DNA from: Betaproteobacteria bacterium HGW-Betaproteobacteria-12
GTDB lineage: Bacteria; Pseudomonadota; Gammaproteobacteria; Burkholderiales; Rhodocyclaceae
Reading direction: 5' to 3'
Assembly (NCBI GenBank): GCA_002842345.1
Contig: PHCU01000025.1
Span: forward strand, 1-41,844
Length of the DNA stretch: 41,844 nt
Each line of letters starts with the position of its first letter. Position 1 is the first letter of the stretch. Shown here piece after piece: positions 26,201 through 33,214 of the stretch. The position numbers were made by a program, and so were the translations under genes. The notes under the pieces were generated by a model, which saw nothing but the letters and a program-made list of their open reading frames with translations, searched no databases and was not told the DNA's origin.

Positions 26201-28310
26201 GCCACACGGGCGACGTCACACAGGCGACGCGCAGGAGGTGGATGACCCGCTTGAGGATGACCCGATCGTGGGCGAGCAGCTCGGCCTCGTGCCGCGTCAG
26301 GAATTCAGACGCCGACGGTGCTTTCAGCAACGACACCAGCGTGTCGTCCCGGAACTGGGCGGGCACGTCGGCCTGGGCGATGGCCGCGCTGAACAGCCGG
26401 TCCGCTGCGGGCGCGTCACGGTCGACCAGTTCGGCAACCCACTTCCGGTAAGAGCGGCGGACCGCAGGATGGGGCCCTATCGCAGAGGACAAGGCCTTGA
26501 ACGCGGTCTCATCCGTGAGGTGCTGTTCCTCGATCCATTGCAGGATGGCCCAGTCCTCGAGGACGTCGTGTGCCGTCGCCACGAGCAAAGCATTGCTTTC
26601 CGGCGAGACAACGAGGGAATCCTGTTTCAAGAGGGCGATGGCGGCAGCGTTGAGTCCCGTGGCAGGCACATAATCCGAGAGTGCGCGCGCCCTGCGCACC
26701 GCCAGCTCCTGCAACGCCTCCTCGCGCAGGCGCGGCATGCCGTTGGCAGGATTGTGGTCCGCGCGCACGATCTGCCGCCAGAAGACTGCGCGGAAATCGC
26801 GCTCGTTCTGCGGAAGTGGACGTCCCGCATCCCACGGAATCTGCAATGCCTTGTCGATGAAGTACGGATTGCGCAGGATCTCTCGCAGGGCGGGGTTGGC
26901 GAGCGGCACTGCCAGCGATGGAAAGGCGGCCTGGATCTCCTGCAATTCGGTGTCGTCAAGCGGCGGAATTTCGATAACCGCGTGATTAATCCCTGCCGCC
27001 TGGAGAAAACTAGCCTGCACCTGCTCCACGGAGTAATCGCGGCAGGTGATGAGGATACCGAGGCCGTTGTCGCCCTGGGCGAGCGTGATGAGATCGCTGA
27101 ACGCGTCGCGCGTCGGCTTTTCGAGTAGGCGCTCGACGCTTTCGATCACGAGGACCTTACGGCCCTGCGCGCCAAGGATGGCCTGAAGCTCGGTGGCTCG
27201 CGCCGGAATCTGACTGTTGTGGAGTGTTTCGTCGATGTGAGCGACGGCGAATTCCTCCACCCTGAACCCAAAGGCGAAGAATTCACGGGACAGAAAGGCT
27301 ACCGCTTCCTTGCCGATAACGGATTTGCCGCTGCCGGCTGGTCCCGTTATCAGGACGACTTGCTTCGCCTCGATGGCAGCAAGCACCTTTTGGATGATGC
27401 CAGGGCGTCGCAGATGGAAGGCAGTTCCGATCGTGGTGCGGATCTTCCGGAGCACAAAGTCAGTGTGGTTCTTCAGTGCCGTCAATACGAGCTGTTCGTT
27501 CGTGCCAACCTCGCCGTATGCGCGGACGAGAGCGGCTGGAAGGTCGGCGCGTTTCAGGCTCCGCGCCGCCGGACCGGACTCGCTCGCGAAGGTCAGAAGG
27601 GCGTCCCAGACGGCGTTCGCGCTCGAGACAGGATCCGGATCGGTCGACTTGAGGGCGAGCAGCGTCTTGATGTGCGCCTCGGTCTGGTGGGTGGAGGTGT
27701 GCAGGTCGAGGCTCAGGACGTGCAGCACGCGCAGGAAGGGCCACAAGTCTTTGGCGGTGACCGGCGTCCCTTCGAGTTTGGTGATGATCTCGCAAAGCTC
27801 GTTGCATTGATGGACGGACTTCTTCGAGATAAAGCCGTCGAGGGACAGCCGTCTTTCGAACTCATCGCCTTCAGCTGCGCCTCTGGCACAGTCGAGAAGC
27901 CCGACGAAATTCTCGAGGAGCGTGTTCGTGCCACGTAACGTCACTAGAACGAAGCGGTCGTGCTGTGGATTGAAAGGGTCGGCCTTCTTGAAATCCTTCC
28001 AGAAATCGCTAATGGCCTTCTTGCATTCGTCGTCGGCAGCACTGATGGTGAAGCTGCGCTTCACCTGCCCGACGAGGCGCGCAGTCGCCGCGCCTACGCG
28101 CGCGCAGACGACGAGGACGTCGTCCGTATTGAAGCCGAGATTTTCGGTCTGGAAATGGACTTCGGTTACGCCGGTATCTGTCAGGATCGGCGGGATGCTA
28201 CGGACGAGCAGCTGAGCTAACCAGTACGCTGCGACGTGCTGCTCGAAGAACACACCTTCGCCGCCGGTGGAGATCGGACTTGAAACTCGCTTCTGGCTTG
28301 GGCCATTCAT
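23229..28310 (-). CDS. Avs-like STAND NTPase with N-terminal DUF4297/Cap4-like nuclease region
   Basis: A protein of about 1693 aa with no partner gene. ATG 28310 is preceded by GGTGGA; the frame extends to a TTG at 28361 without a ribosome site. Residues 1-150 look like a PD-(D/E)xK nuclease of the DUF4297/Cap4 type: GGEGVFFEQHVAAYWLAQLL, acidic pair in NTDDVLVV (61-68) and the Q-x-K signature GQVKRS (81-86). The NTPase has Walker A GPAGSGKS (323-330), Walker B KVLVIESVERLL (385-396), sensor-like GILITCRDY and a later HDVLEDWA helix common in STAND proteins. The remaining roughly 1000 residues are leucine/tryptophan-rich helical repeats that would be the target sensor. In Avs systems, recognition of phage terminase or portal triggers tetramerisation and DNA degradation. 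Other STAND regulators are possible; the nuclease motif favours defence. Confidence 0.78.
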   Translation of the reverse strand: MNGPSQKRVSSPISTGGEGVFFEQHVAAYWLAQLLVRSIPPILTDTGVTEVHFQTENLGFNTDDVLVVCARVGAATARLVGQVKRSFTISAADDECKKAISDFWKDFKKADPFNPQHDRFVLVTLRGTNTLLENFVGLLDCARGAAEGDEFERRLSLDGFISKKSVHQCNELCEIITKLEGTPVTAKDLWPFLRVLHVLSLDLHTSTHQTEAHIKTLLALKSTDPDPVSSANAVWDALLTFASESGPAARSLKRADLPAALVRAYGEVGTNEQLVLTALKNHTDFVLRKIRTTIGTAFHLRRPGIIQKVLAAIEAKQVVLITGPAGSGKSVIGKEAVAFLSREFFAFGFRVEEFAVAHIDETLHNSQIPARATELQAILGAQGRKVLVIESVERLLEKPTRDAFSDLITLAQGDNGLGILITCRDYSVEQVQASFLQAAGINHAVIEIPPLDDTELQEIQAAFPSLAVPLANPALREILRNPYFIDKALQIPWDAGRPLPQNERDFRAVFWRQIVRADHNPANGMPRLREEALQELAVRRARALSDYVPATGLNAAAIALLKQDSLVVSPESNALLVATAHDVLEDWAILQWIEEQHLTDETAFKALSSAIGPHPAVRRSYRKWVAELVDRDAPAADRLFSAAIAQADVPAQFRDDTLVSLLKAPSASEFLTRHEAELLAHDRVILKRVIHLLRVACVTSPVWLADVRGHSSILSVPDGAVWSTVVGLVHRNIGSFGPEDEPLLLALIEDAVRGVSWWAPEIDGAEHVAGIAHWLLPCFDHYRGGDAQKRTLKVIAKIPKADPARFEAVLRGRIREGRHRDPVAEEFREILLAGLDGAPAARDLPDLLISVALDTFLATEEYLREEPYGHSSIDVDLYFGIKEHLRHDFFPASAFRGPWINLLTHHPRKGFEFLIQVFNHSAEWYAHPRLGDRLEPAWEVELTFEDGTTRKQWVNPRLWGLYRGMTVGPYVLQSLLMAFEKWLLDYAKSHPEGLDAVLLEILQRSDSAALAGVVASVATAHPHQSGEALLVLLSVRDYVEIDRSRMAGEHQTSSLTGLFPTLHAENKIYEEERKKSNTLPHRRQDVEAAIANLQLGPLAPRVYAIIDSYIAEQHAPEKGDKEDLTWQLALHRMDFRQYDVAETQPAVCETPEADGERPQKNYILLEPKPPAPEVQQLIDESTKSLGEMNARLGVYNWGLQIFQRDSGAADPAQWREKLASAKGMDRAAEHPDNSRNAPGFVAAVCVRDHWDEMLPEEKEWCINVICSEISRNADQWGTIDRVQRFSMLADRPCAFVVPLLLSKPLTEAQTPHVRRAFIAALTHPINEVRWYATWGISDSFWAANPALALRSVNAIATEAALADRDWKAEKRKRYDKRHTPESISAAAAEYVRDLFWIEGEIAADAHVRFDITEIFGAEANAKVLAILGQVPNEPLAVAAHRRACENLVECWNRKHDRSPDRRDRNFHTEQAISDRTQQFAMRASDADAEQVLQPMLNAVDQHPREVHNVIQGLTTSEDSNPNTPHYWFLWNLFAKQVKRAKWLGHLDSEHPHGSEVLSTIFLTAWWKDSVRHWRSLEGYAHNVDALFDALPPVWIVLDSYVRFLYHIGERSMPAAFVRIASALRRGNPADMLRESNTVFMVEALLQRHVYARPLELKRNPALREAILYVLDVLVESGSSAAFRMRDDFVTPAA

Positions 28311-28447
28311 GCAATCCACCAAATGTTTCACTGTTTCGCTAGTCGGGGAAAAACCGCTCAAAAACTAGTTCGATGATGACATCATGCTAGCGGTTGTACG
28401 GCCCATCGGATGATTCCACGGATCAGGAAGGGTAGCAAGAACGCTGG

Positions 28448-28473
28448 ATGCCTCATTGATTTGGCGGCGCTCC
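28448..28473 (+). repeat. Short direct repeat, right copy
   Basis: ATGCCTCAT...GGCGGCGCTCC, the partner of 23130-23152. It sits between the 5' end of the giant gene and the right inverted repeat. Because it is direct while the outer repeats are inverted, it is not a simple extension of them. Confidence 0.4.
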
Positions 28474-28497
28474 TACTGGGACTCCGGTCTGCGGCGG

Positions 28498-28600
28498 AAG
28501 CCGACGTAGCCAGGTAGTTACCTAATTCGAAAAACGAATGGCCAGTCTGCAATTAGAACCGGCCATTATTATTGGGAAGGTCACAGGCAGCTTTGGCCGA
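28498..28600 (-). repeat. Right 103-bp inverted repeat
   Basis: Reverse-complement partner of 22955-23057 with the perfect 40-bp core at 28503-28542. Read inward, both copies carry the same reading frame ending in a stop at the same codon (TGA left, TAA right), so the outer part may derive from a gene tail. The rest of 28311-28738 holds the giant gene's leader and no other gene. Confidence 0.85.
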
Positions 28601-28738
28601 GGAGCTGACTGACAGCAGAGCTTCCTCGGCTGCTCCTTTCGCCGAGGTAATCACCTTCGCATTCAGCGGTATTTTTTGCTGTCTCTATGAATGCAGTTGG
28701 CTGGGCTGCATCCGCTTCTAACCCGGCAGGCAGGATGG

Positions 28739-29020
28739 TTACCCTTGGCCTGACAGCGCAACAAAGTACATGCCGCCTATCAGCGAGCAGACCACGACGA
28801 TCCAGGTCTGGAAGGTCGCACGCCAGCGCCAGGGGGCCTTGCCCAGTTCCATGAAGTGGATCATGACCAGGCGGACCTTGAAGGCAGCGAGAAGCAGTAT
28901 CACGGCGACCGTCCAGCGCCCGGCCAGGCCGTGGTGTTCGGCCAGCCAGGTGCCGCCCAGCGTGGCGACGACGAGGAGAAACCAGACGCCGAGCGCCTGG
29001 ACGGGAGTGGTGTGGTTCAT
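28739..29020 (-). CDS. Cytochrome c oxidase subunit IV-like protein (NorF-like)
   Basis: A 93-aa protein with three hydrophobic helices. The family pattern FKVRLVMIHFMELGKAPWRWR marks prokaryotic COX4/NorF proteins. It overlaps the subunit III-like gene by 4 nt. NorE and NorF assist nitric-oxide reductase or accompany haem-copper oxidases. No catalytic subunit is encoded in the window. Confidence 0.8.
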   Translation of the reverse strand: MNHTTPVQALGVWFLLVVATLGGTWLAEHHGLAGRWTVAVILLLAAFKVRLVMIHFMELGKAPWRWRATFQTWIVVVCSLIGGMYFVALSGQG

Positions 29021-29631
29021 CGCGTCCCCAGCAAGTAGAGCAGTGGAAAAATGACGATCCAGAGCAGGTCGACCATGTGCCAGTAGAGCGCGCCGGATTC
29101 GATCAGGCCGAACAGCGGACCGTCGACTTTCTGGCGTCCGGCCATGAACCAGAGGACGGCCAGGGCCAGCATGCCGCCCAGGAAGTGCAGGAAGTGCGCA
29201 CCGGTGAGGGCGTAATAGAACATGTAGAAATCGTTGGTGTGCATGGTGATGCCATGCCCGATCTTGGCGCTGTATTCGACCATCTTGGTCACGCCGAACC
29301 CGGCGCCGACGACGAAGGTGGCCAGCAGCCAGCCGCGCGTCGCCCGGGTCCGACCTTGCCGGGCGGCATTGACGGCGAACACCACGAATAGCCCGCTGGT
29401 GATCAGGATCAGCGTATTCAGTATGCCCAGCCACACATCGAGGCTGGCCGAGGATTGATCGAACAGCGCCAGCTGACCCGAACGCTCGACCATGAAGCCG
29501 GTGAACAGCATGGCGAAGACGATCATGTCGGCCAGGATGAAAACCAGGACGCCCGGTACGCGGGCTTCCGGGGTTTCAGTCACGTCCGCAGGTTCCGTTG
29601 CAAGTGCCGGCAACGAGTTTGAGTCGGCCAT
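29017..29631 (-). CDS. Cytochrome c oxidase subunit III-like protein (NorE-like)
   Basis: A 204-aa, five-helix protein. Subunit III features: VPGVLVFILADMIVFAMLFTGF, GITMHTNDFYMFYYALTGAHFLHFLGG with the conserved histidines, and the C-terminal ESGALYWHMVDLLWIVIFPLLYL. ATG 29631 starts a hydrophilic leader. Stand-alone members are called NorE when near norCB; here that context is missing. It is the middle gene of a three-gene operon. Confidence 0.85.
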   Translation of the reverse strand: MADSNSLPALATEPADVTETPEARVPGVLVFILADMIVFAMLFTGFMVERSGQLALFDQSSASLDVWLGILNTLILITSGLFVVFAVNAARQGRTRATRGWLLATFVVGAGFGVTKMVEYSAKIGHGITMHTNDFYMFYYALTGAHFLHFLGGMLALAVLWFMAGRQKVDGPLFGLIESGALYWHMVDLLWIVIFPLLYLLGTR

Positions 29632-29648
29632 GGGCTTGGTCTCCTGTT

Positions 29649-30392
29649 TCAGGCTTTGGCCAGCAGCGCACTGCGTTCCTGCTCCAGGCGCGGGATGGCC
29701 TTGAATACGTAGTAGGTCACGATGACGATGTAGGCAAACCAGACGATGAACTCGACCCAGAAGTTCAGCCAGCCCTGGCGGGCAAACAGGCCGCTCTTGA
29801 AGAACGGCATCAGCAGCTCGAAGAGGAAGCTCAGGCCGGCCCAGATCGAGTACCAGCAAGCCCAGCGGGGGAACAGTGGTTGTTTACGCTGGTCGGTCAG
29901 CCCGGCGACGCCGATGGCGACCATCGGGATCGTGGTGATCGCGTAGAACATGTCGATCAGCAGCCAGCCCTGGTCGTAGAGCATCTGCAGCGTCACGGCG
30001 TCGAGCACGTCGGGCCGATAGGCGGCGGTCAACCAGAACACGGATGAGGTCACCAGCGGCACGACGGTCAGTCCGCCGCCCCACATCTGCAGCGTGGAGA
30101 TCATGTTGTTTTCGTTCGGGTTGATCCATTCCATCACCTTGGTGATGGCCAGGGTCCAGGGTAGGTAAAGCACGCCGAACAACATGGCACCGGCCATGCC
30201 GGCACGCACTTCGTTGTAGTTGGTGCGGAAGTGTTGGGCCAGTTGCTCAGCCGTGAAGTCGGCCGGAATCGGCGGGATGTTGTAGCCCAGCACGCCCCAG
30301 CAGAAGATGAAGGCGGTAAGGAATACCGGTCCCATCGCGGCGCAGGCGCGCCAGTATTTGAAATAGGCGGCGTTGCTCATGTTGGCATTCAT
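29649..30392 (-). CDS. Uncharacterised six-to-seven-helix membrane protein
   Basis: A 247-aa protein. Hydrophobic stretches are evenly spaced from ACAAMGPVFLTAFIFCWGVLGY to WVEFIVWFAYIVIVTYYVFKA. A soluble loop after TM1 contains PADFTAEQLAQHFRTNYNEVRAGM. ATG 30392 follows AGGAGA. I do not recognise a named family. It leads the operon with the two oxidase-like subunits, 17 nt upstream of the second, and may be an associated membrane partner. Confidence 0.7.
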   Translation of the reverse strand: MNANMSNAAYFKYWRACAAMGPVFLTAFIFCWGVLGYNIPPIPADFTAEQLAQHFRTNYNEVRAGMAGAMLFGVLYLPWTLAITKVMEWINPNENNMISTLQMWGGGLTVVPLVTSSVFWLTAAYRPDVLDAVTLQMLYDQGWLLIDMFYAITTIPMVAIGVAGLTDQRKQPLFPRWACWYSIWAGLSFLFELLMPFFKSGLFARQGWLNFWVEFIVWFAYIVIVTYYVFKAIPRLEQERSALLAKA

Positions 30393-30556
30393 GGATTGTC
30401 TCCTCAGGTGAATGGACGCTTGCCGTCTGGTCGTGCAGGCCGGCACCCGTCCGTTGTCCGATGTCCCCGCCGGCAGAAAGTCCGGACATCGATGGAAGCG
30501 CCTTGTGAATGGGCGTTTCCAACGGTGCCAGACTATCCAGTCCGGTATGGTATGTA

Positions 30557-30570
30557 TCAATACGTTTGCT
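30557..30570 (-). promoter_or_regulatory. Candidate MarR box upstream of the NorE/F-like operon
   Basis: Read on the minus strand, AGCAAACGTATTGA matches AGCAAACATATTGA at 31359-31372 at 13 of 14 positions. It lies 165 nt upstream of the first operon start, in a 258-nt gap that contains no gene. Confidence 0.45.
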
Positions 30571-30650
30571 GATTGTGCGATTTCAACACAATTTCGTCAA
30601 CGCATGATTTTCGGTTTCTGGTTTGCCGGTGGCCTGAGGTGCCGGCGGAC

Positions 30651-31229
30651 TTATTTGGCGAGGCGGCCGGGGGGCTTCCTGAGGGCAGGGGTGTTGCGCT
30701 TGCCGTGGTCGTCGACGGCGGGGGGGCCGAAGGCCAGGGCGAGGAATTTGACGCCCCAGCGCATTTCCTCGTCACTGACGTGCGACAGCGTCGATGAGAA
30801 AAATTCCAGTCCGGCATCGATCATGCTCTGGAAAAAGGCCTTGCCCTCGGGGGTCAGGGCGACGACTTTTTCGCGTCCGGAGGCCGGATTTTCCATCTGT
30901 ACGACCAGCGACAGCGGCGGTCGGGCCAGTTCGCGAAGCAGCTGGGAGACCTGCGAGTTGCTCGTTTCGAACCAACTGCCCAGCAGTTGCTCGATCACCC
31001 GGCGACGCATCCAGCCATCGGCCCCGACTTCCGATTCGATCAACCACAGGATGGCCGCTTGCTGACGGGAGATTCTGCCCTGGCACATGCGGTTTTCCAG
31101 TTCCATGCCGATCCGGTAATGGATCGGATAGAAAAAACCGAGCAGGTCGGCGTGCGGGTTCTTGGCCGATGGTCCGCTCGCATCCTTCTTGCTGTCTTGC
31201 GGCGGCTGGGAAGTGGTTTTGGCTGGCAT
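30651..31229 (-). CDS. MarR-like winged-helix regulator (first of two)
   Basis: A 192-aa protein. A Lys/Ser/Pro-rich leader of about 25 residues precedes a winged-helix core: YRIGMELENRMCQGRISRQQAAILWLIESEV, SNSQVSQLLRELARPPLSLV (recognition helix) and NPASGREKVVALTPEGKAFFQSMIDAG (wing and dimer helix). It is divergent from the catabolic operon that begins at 31450, and shares with it a promoter region containing a TGCTAGCA palindrome. The probable ligand is a pathway CoA ester, as with BadR-type regulators; this is inference. Confidence 0.78.
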   Translation of the reverse strand: MPAKTTSQPPQDSKKDASGPSAKNPHADLLGFFYPIHYRIGMELENRMCQGRISRQQAAILWLIESEVGADGWMRRRVIEQLLGSWFETSNSQVSQLLRELARPPLSLVVQMENPASGREKVVALTPEGKAFFQSMIDAGLEFFSSTLSHVSDEEMRWGVKFLALAFGPPAVDDHGKRNTPALRKPPGRLAK

Positions 31230-31353
31230 GCTCGGTGCGCTTTCTCGGCATTGCGGCTGCAGGAGAAGGCGTCAATGTTACCCGGAATCGGCGGCCTTGC
31301 ACGATCGGCAAAGGGCATTACAAACTCTTTGACAAACCACATTCTTAATTAGT

Positions 31354-31372
31354 ATGCTAGCAAACATATTGA
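31354..31372. promoter_or_regulatory. Candidate MarR box between regulator and catabolic operon
   Basis: ATGCTAGCAAACATATTGA contains the perfect 8-bp palindrome TGCTAGCA (31355-31362) and the longer element AGCAAACATATTGA. It lies 78 nt before the first catabolic gene, within an otherwise empty 220-nt divergent gap. Confidence 0.55.
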
Positions 31373-31449
31373 GGTTTGTTCGTGCTTCACAATACCTACG
31401 GGGCCTCCGCCCCTGATTTCATCCAACCATTTGCAGCGGAGTATCGATC

Positions 31450-32337
31450 ATGCTGTTTGACAAATCAGCCCTTGCCGGAAAGCGCATTCTCATTACCGGT
31501 GGCGGTACCGGCCTGGGCAAAGGTGTTGCCCAGCACCTGGCGGCTCATGGCGCCGAAGTGCATTTGTGGGGGCGTCGACTGGAGGTATTGCAGGCGGCGG
31601 CGGATGAGATCAATGCTCTGCACGGTCCGCGCGCCCATGTTCAGGCGGTGGATATCCGTAATGCAGAACGCGTCGATGCGGCGGTCGGTGAGATCTGGGA
31701 ACAGTTCGGTCCGCTGACTGGCCTGGTCAACAATGCGGCCGCCAACTTCATCGCCCCGACCAAGGACATCAGCCCGCGTGGCTACGAGGCCATCGCCTCG
31801 ACGGTGATGGACGGTGCCTTCTTCACCACCCTGGCCTGCGGCAAGCGCTGGATCGACAACGGGCTCAAGGGCTCGGTCGTGTCGACCCTGGTGACCTGGA
31901 TCATGACCGGCTCGCCGTATGTCGTGCCGTCCGCGATGTCGAAGGCGGCGATCAATGCGATGACCATGTCGCTGGCCGTCGAATGGGCGCGTTACGGCAT
32001 TCGCCTGAATGCCGTCGCGCCCGGGCCGTTCCCCACCGAATACGCCTGGCAGATGCTCAATCCGACGGCCGACAGTTCGGTCGGTGCGACCCAGGCGGAC
32101 GAAGTGCCGATGGGACGCTACGGGGAAATCGCCGAGCTGGGCAATCTGATGGTGCTGCTGTTGTCCGACGGCTGTGACTACATCACCGGCGAGACCATCG
32201 TCATCGATGGCGGCCATCATCTCGCAGCACCGTCGACCTTCGCCGGCCTCAACAAAGTGACCGACGAGCAATGGAAATCCATCCGCGAAGCTGCCCAGGC
32301 GGCCAGCGACAAGAGCAAGGCGCAGCGCAGCGTTTGA
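31450..32337 (+). CDS. SDR of the 2,4-dienoyl-CoA reductase type
   Basis: A 295-aa short-chain dehydrogenase. Cofactor motif TGGGTGLG at 16-23 and NNAAANFI in the middle. The usual Tyr-x-x-x-Lys is replaced by Ser-Ala-Met-Ser-Lys in VVPSAMSKAAINAM, followed by WARYGIRLNAVAPGPFPTE. This substitution and the PGP loop are normal for dienoyl-CoA reductases. It would reduce a conjugated dienoyl-CoA or carry out a related step on an unsaturated ring or side-chain acyl-CoA. First gene of the forward operon. Confidence 0.8.
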   Translation: MLFDKSALAGKRILITGGGTGLGKGVAQHLAAHGAEVHLWGRRLEVLQAAADEINALHGPRAHVQAVDIRNAERVDAAVGEIWEQFGPLTGLVNNAAANFIAPTKDISPRGYEAIASTVMDGAFFTTLACGKRWIDNGLKGSVVSTLVTWIMTGSPYVVPSAMSKAAINAMTMSLAVEWARYGIRLNAVAPGPFPTEYAWQMLNPTADSSVGATQADEVPMGRYGEIAELGNLMVLLLSDGCDYITGETIVIDGGHHLAAPSTFAGLNKVTDEQWKSIREAAQAASDKSKAQRSV

Positions 32338-32392
32338 TCCGGTTTTTTCGCATCGCAATTACTACTGACTTGAACACTAAAGGAGACTCCAA

Positions 32393-33160
32393 GTGAAGGG
32401 ACTGAAAGACAAAGTAGCGCTCGTGACCGGTGCCGCCAGCGGCATTGGCCTGGCCATCGCCAAGCGCCTGGCCGAAGAGGGCATGGCGGTCGGCATTCTA
32501 GACATCAACGGTGACGCGGCCGCCAGTGCCGCCGCCGAGATTCGTGCGGCCGGCGGCCGTGCCGATGCCGAAGCCTGCGACATCACCAGCCCGGAGGCCG
32601 TCAAGGCCGCCGTGGCTTCGATCGAAGCCAAGCTCGGTCCGACCTGGGCGCTGGTCAACAACGCCGGCTGGGATACCCCGATGCCTTTCCTGAAGACGAC
32701 GCCGGATTTCTGGGAGAAGATCATCGCCATCAATTATTTCGGCCCGCTCAACATGACGCATGCCGTGGCCAGTGGTATGGCCCAGCGCGGCGGCGGCCGG
32801 ATCATCTTCATCGCGTCCGATGCCGGCCGTGTCGGTTCTTCCGGCGAAGTCGTCTATTCCGGCTGCAAGGGTGCCACCATCGCCTTCGCCAAGGCCTTCG
32901 CCCGGGAAGTGGCGCGCAAGAACGTGCTGCTCAACTGCGTTTGCCCGGGACCGACCAATACTCCGGCCATGGATGCCTTCGTCGGCACCGGCGATGAAGG
33001 CCAGAAGATTCGCGACGCCATGGTGCGCGGCGTGCCGCTCGGCCGCATCGGCGAGCCGGATGACTATCCGGGCCTGGTCGCCTTCCTGGCCAGCGACGAC
33101 GCTTCCTTCATGACCGGCCAGACGATCAGCGTCTCCGGCGGCCTGACGATGCACGGCTAA
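32393..33160 (+). CDS. 2-hydroxycyclohexanecarboxyl-CoA dehydrogenase-like SDR (BadH-like)
   Basis: A 255-aa classical SDR. TGAASGIG at 12-19, NNAG, then the complete catalytic Ser and Tyr-x-x-x-Lys as VVYSGCKGATIAFAKAFARE. The overall sequence resembles Rhodopseudomonas BadH, which oxidises the ring 2-hydroxyl to a ketone. Start follows an AAGGAGA site. Its immediate neighbour is a BadI-like ring hydrolase, the enzyme acting next in that pathway, which supports the assignment. Other 3-hydroxyacyl-CoA dehydrogenase roles remain possible. Confidence 0.8.
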   Translation: MKGLKDKVALVTGAASGIGLAIAKRLAEEGMAVGILDINGDAAASAAAEIRAAGGRADAEACDITSPEAVKAAVASIEAKLGPTWALVNNAGWDTPMPFLKTTPDFWEKIIAINYFGPLNMTHAVASGMAQRGGGRIIFIASDAGRVGSSGEVVYSGCKGATIAFAKAFAREVARKNVLLNCVCPGPTNTPAMDAFVGTGDEGQKIRDAMVRGVPLGRIGEPDDYPGLVAFLASDDASFMTGQTISVSGGLTMHG

Positions 33161-33214
33161 GCGCCTGCTGCCGTCACGCTCCATTACCCAAATCCATCAA
33201 GAAACGAGGAAATC

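Larger units (their letters stand above)
22955..28600. mobile_element. Candidate mobile defence cassette bounded by 103-bp inverted repeats
   Basis: The 5.6-kb unit consists of one giant STAND NTPase gene with a 103-bp repeat at each end in inverted orientation. No transposase, integrase or resolvase frame was found inside. Left flank is the HxlR locus and right flank a membrane-protein operon, neither related to the cargo. This resembles a mobile insertion cassette that borrows a transposase in trans. No clear target-site duplication was seen just outside the repeats, so the exact ends and the mechanism remain inferred. Confidence 0.5.

Noticed and set aside
28311..28361. TTG 28361 as start of the giant STAND gene
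   Set aside because: No ribosome site precedes it, whereas ATG 28310 has GGTGGA at suitable distance and starts just before the conserved nuclease region.
22955..28600. Integron attC sites at the cassette ends
   Set aside because: The repeats are inverted, not direct, and lack the GTTRRRY core; no integrase is present.
22945..28610. Target-site duplication flanking the inverted repeats
   Set aside because: The bases just outside (GGAAG on the left, GGAGC on the right) do not match convincingly, and the ends are not defined to the base.
22799..28738. Transposase or recombinase gene inside or beside the inverted repeats
   Set aside because: No frame on either strand shows DDE, HUH, tyrosine or serine recombinase motifs; the remaining frames are shadows of the giant gene.
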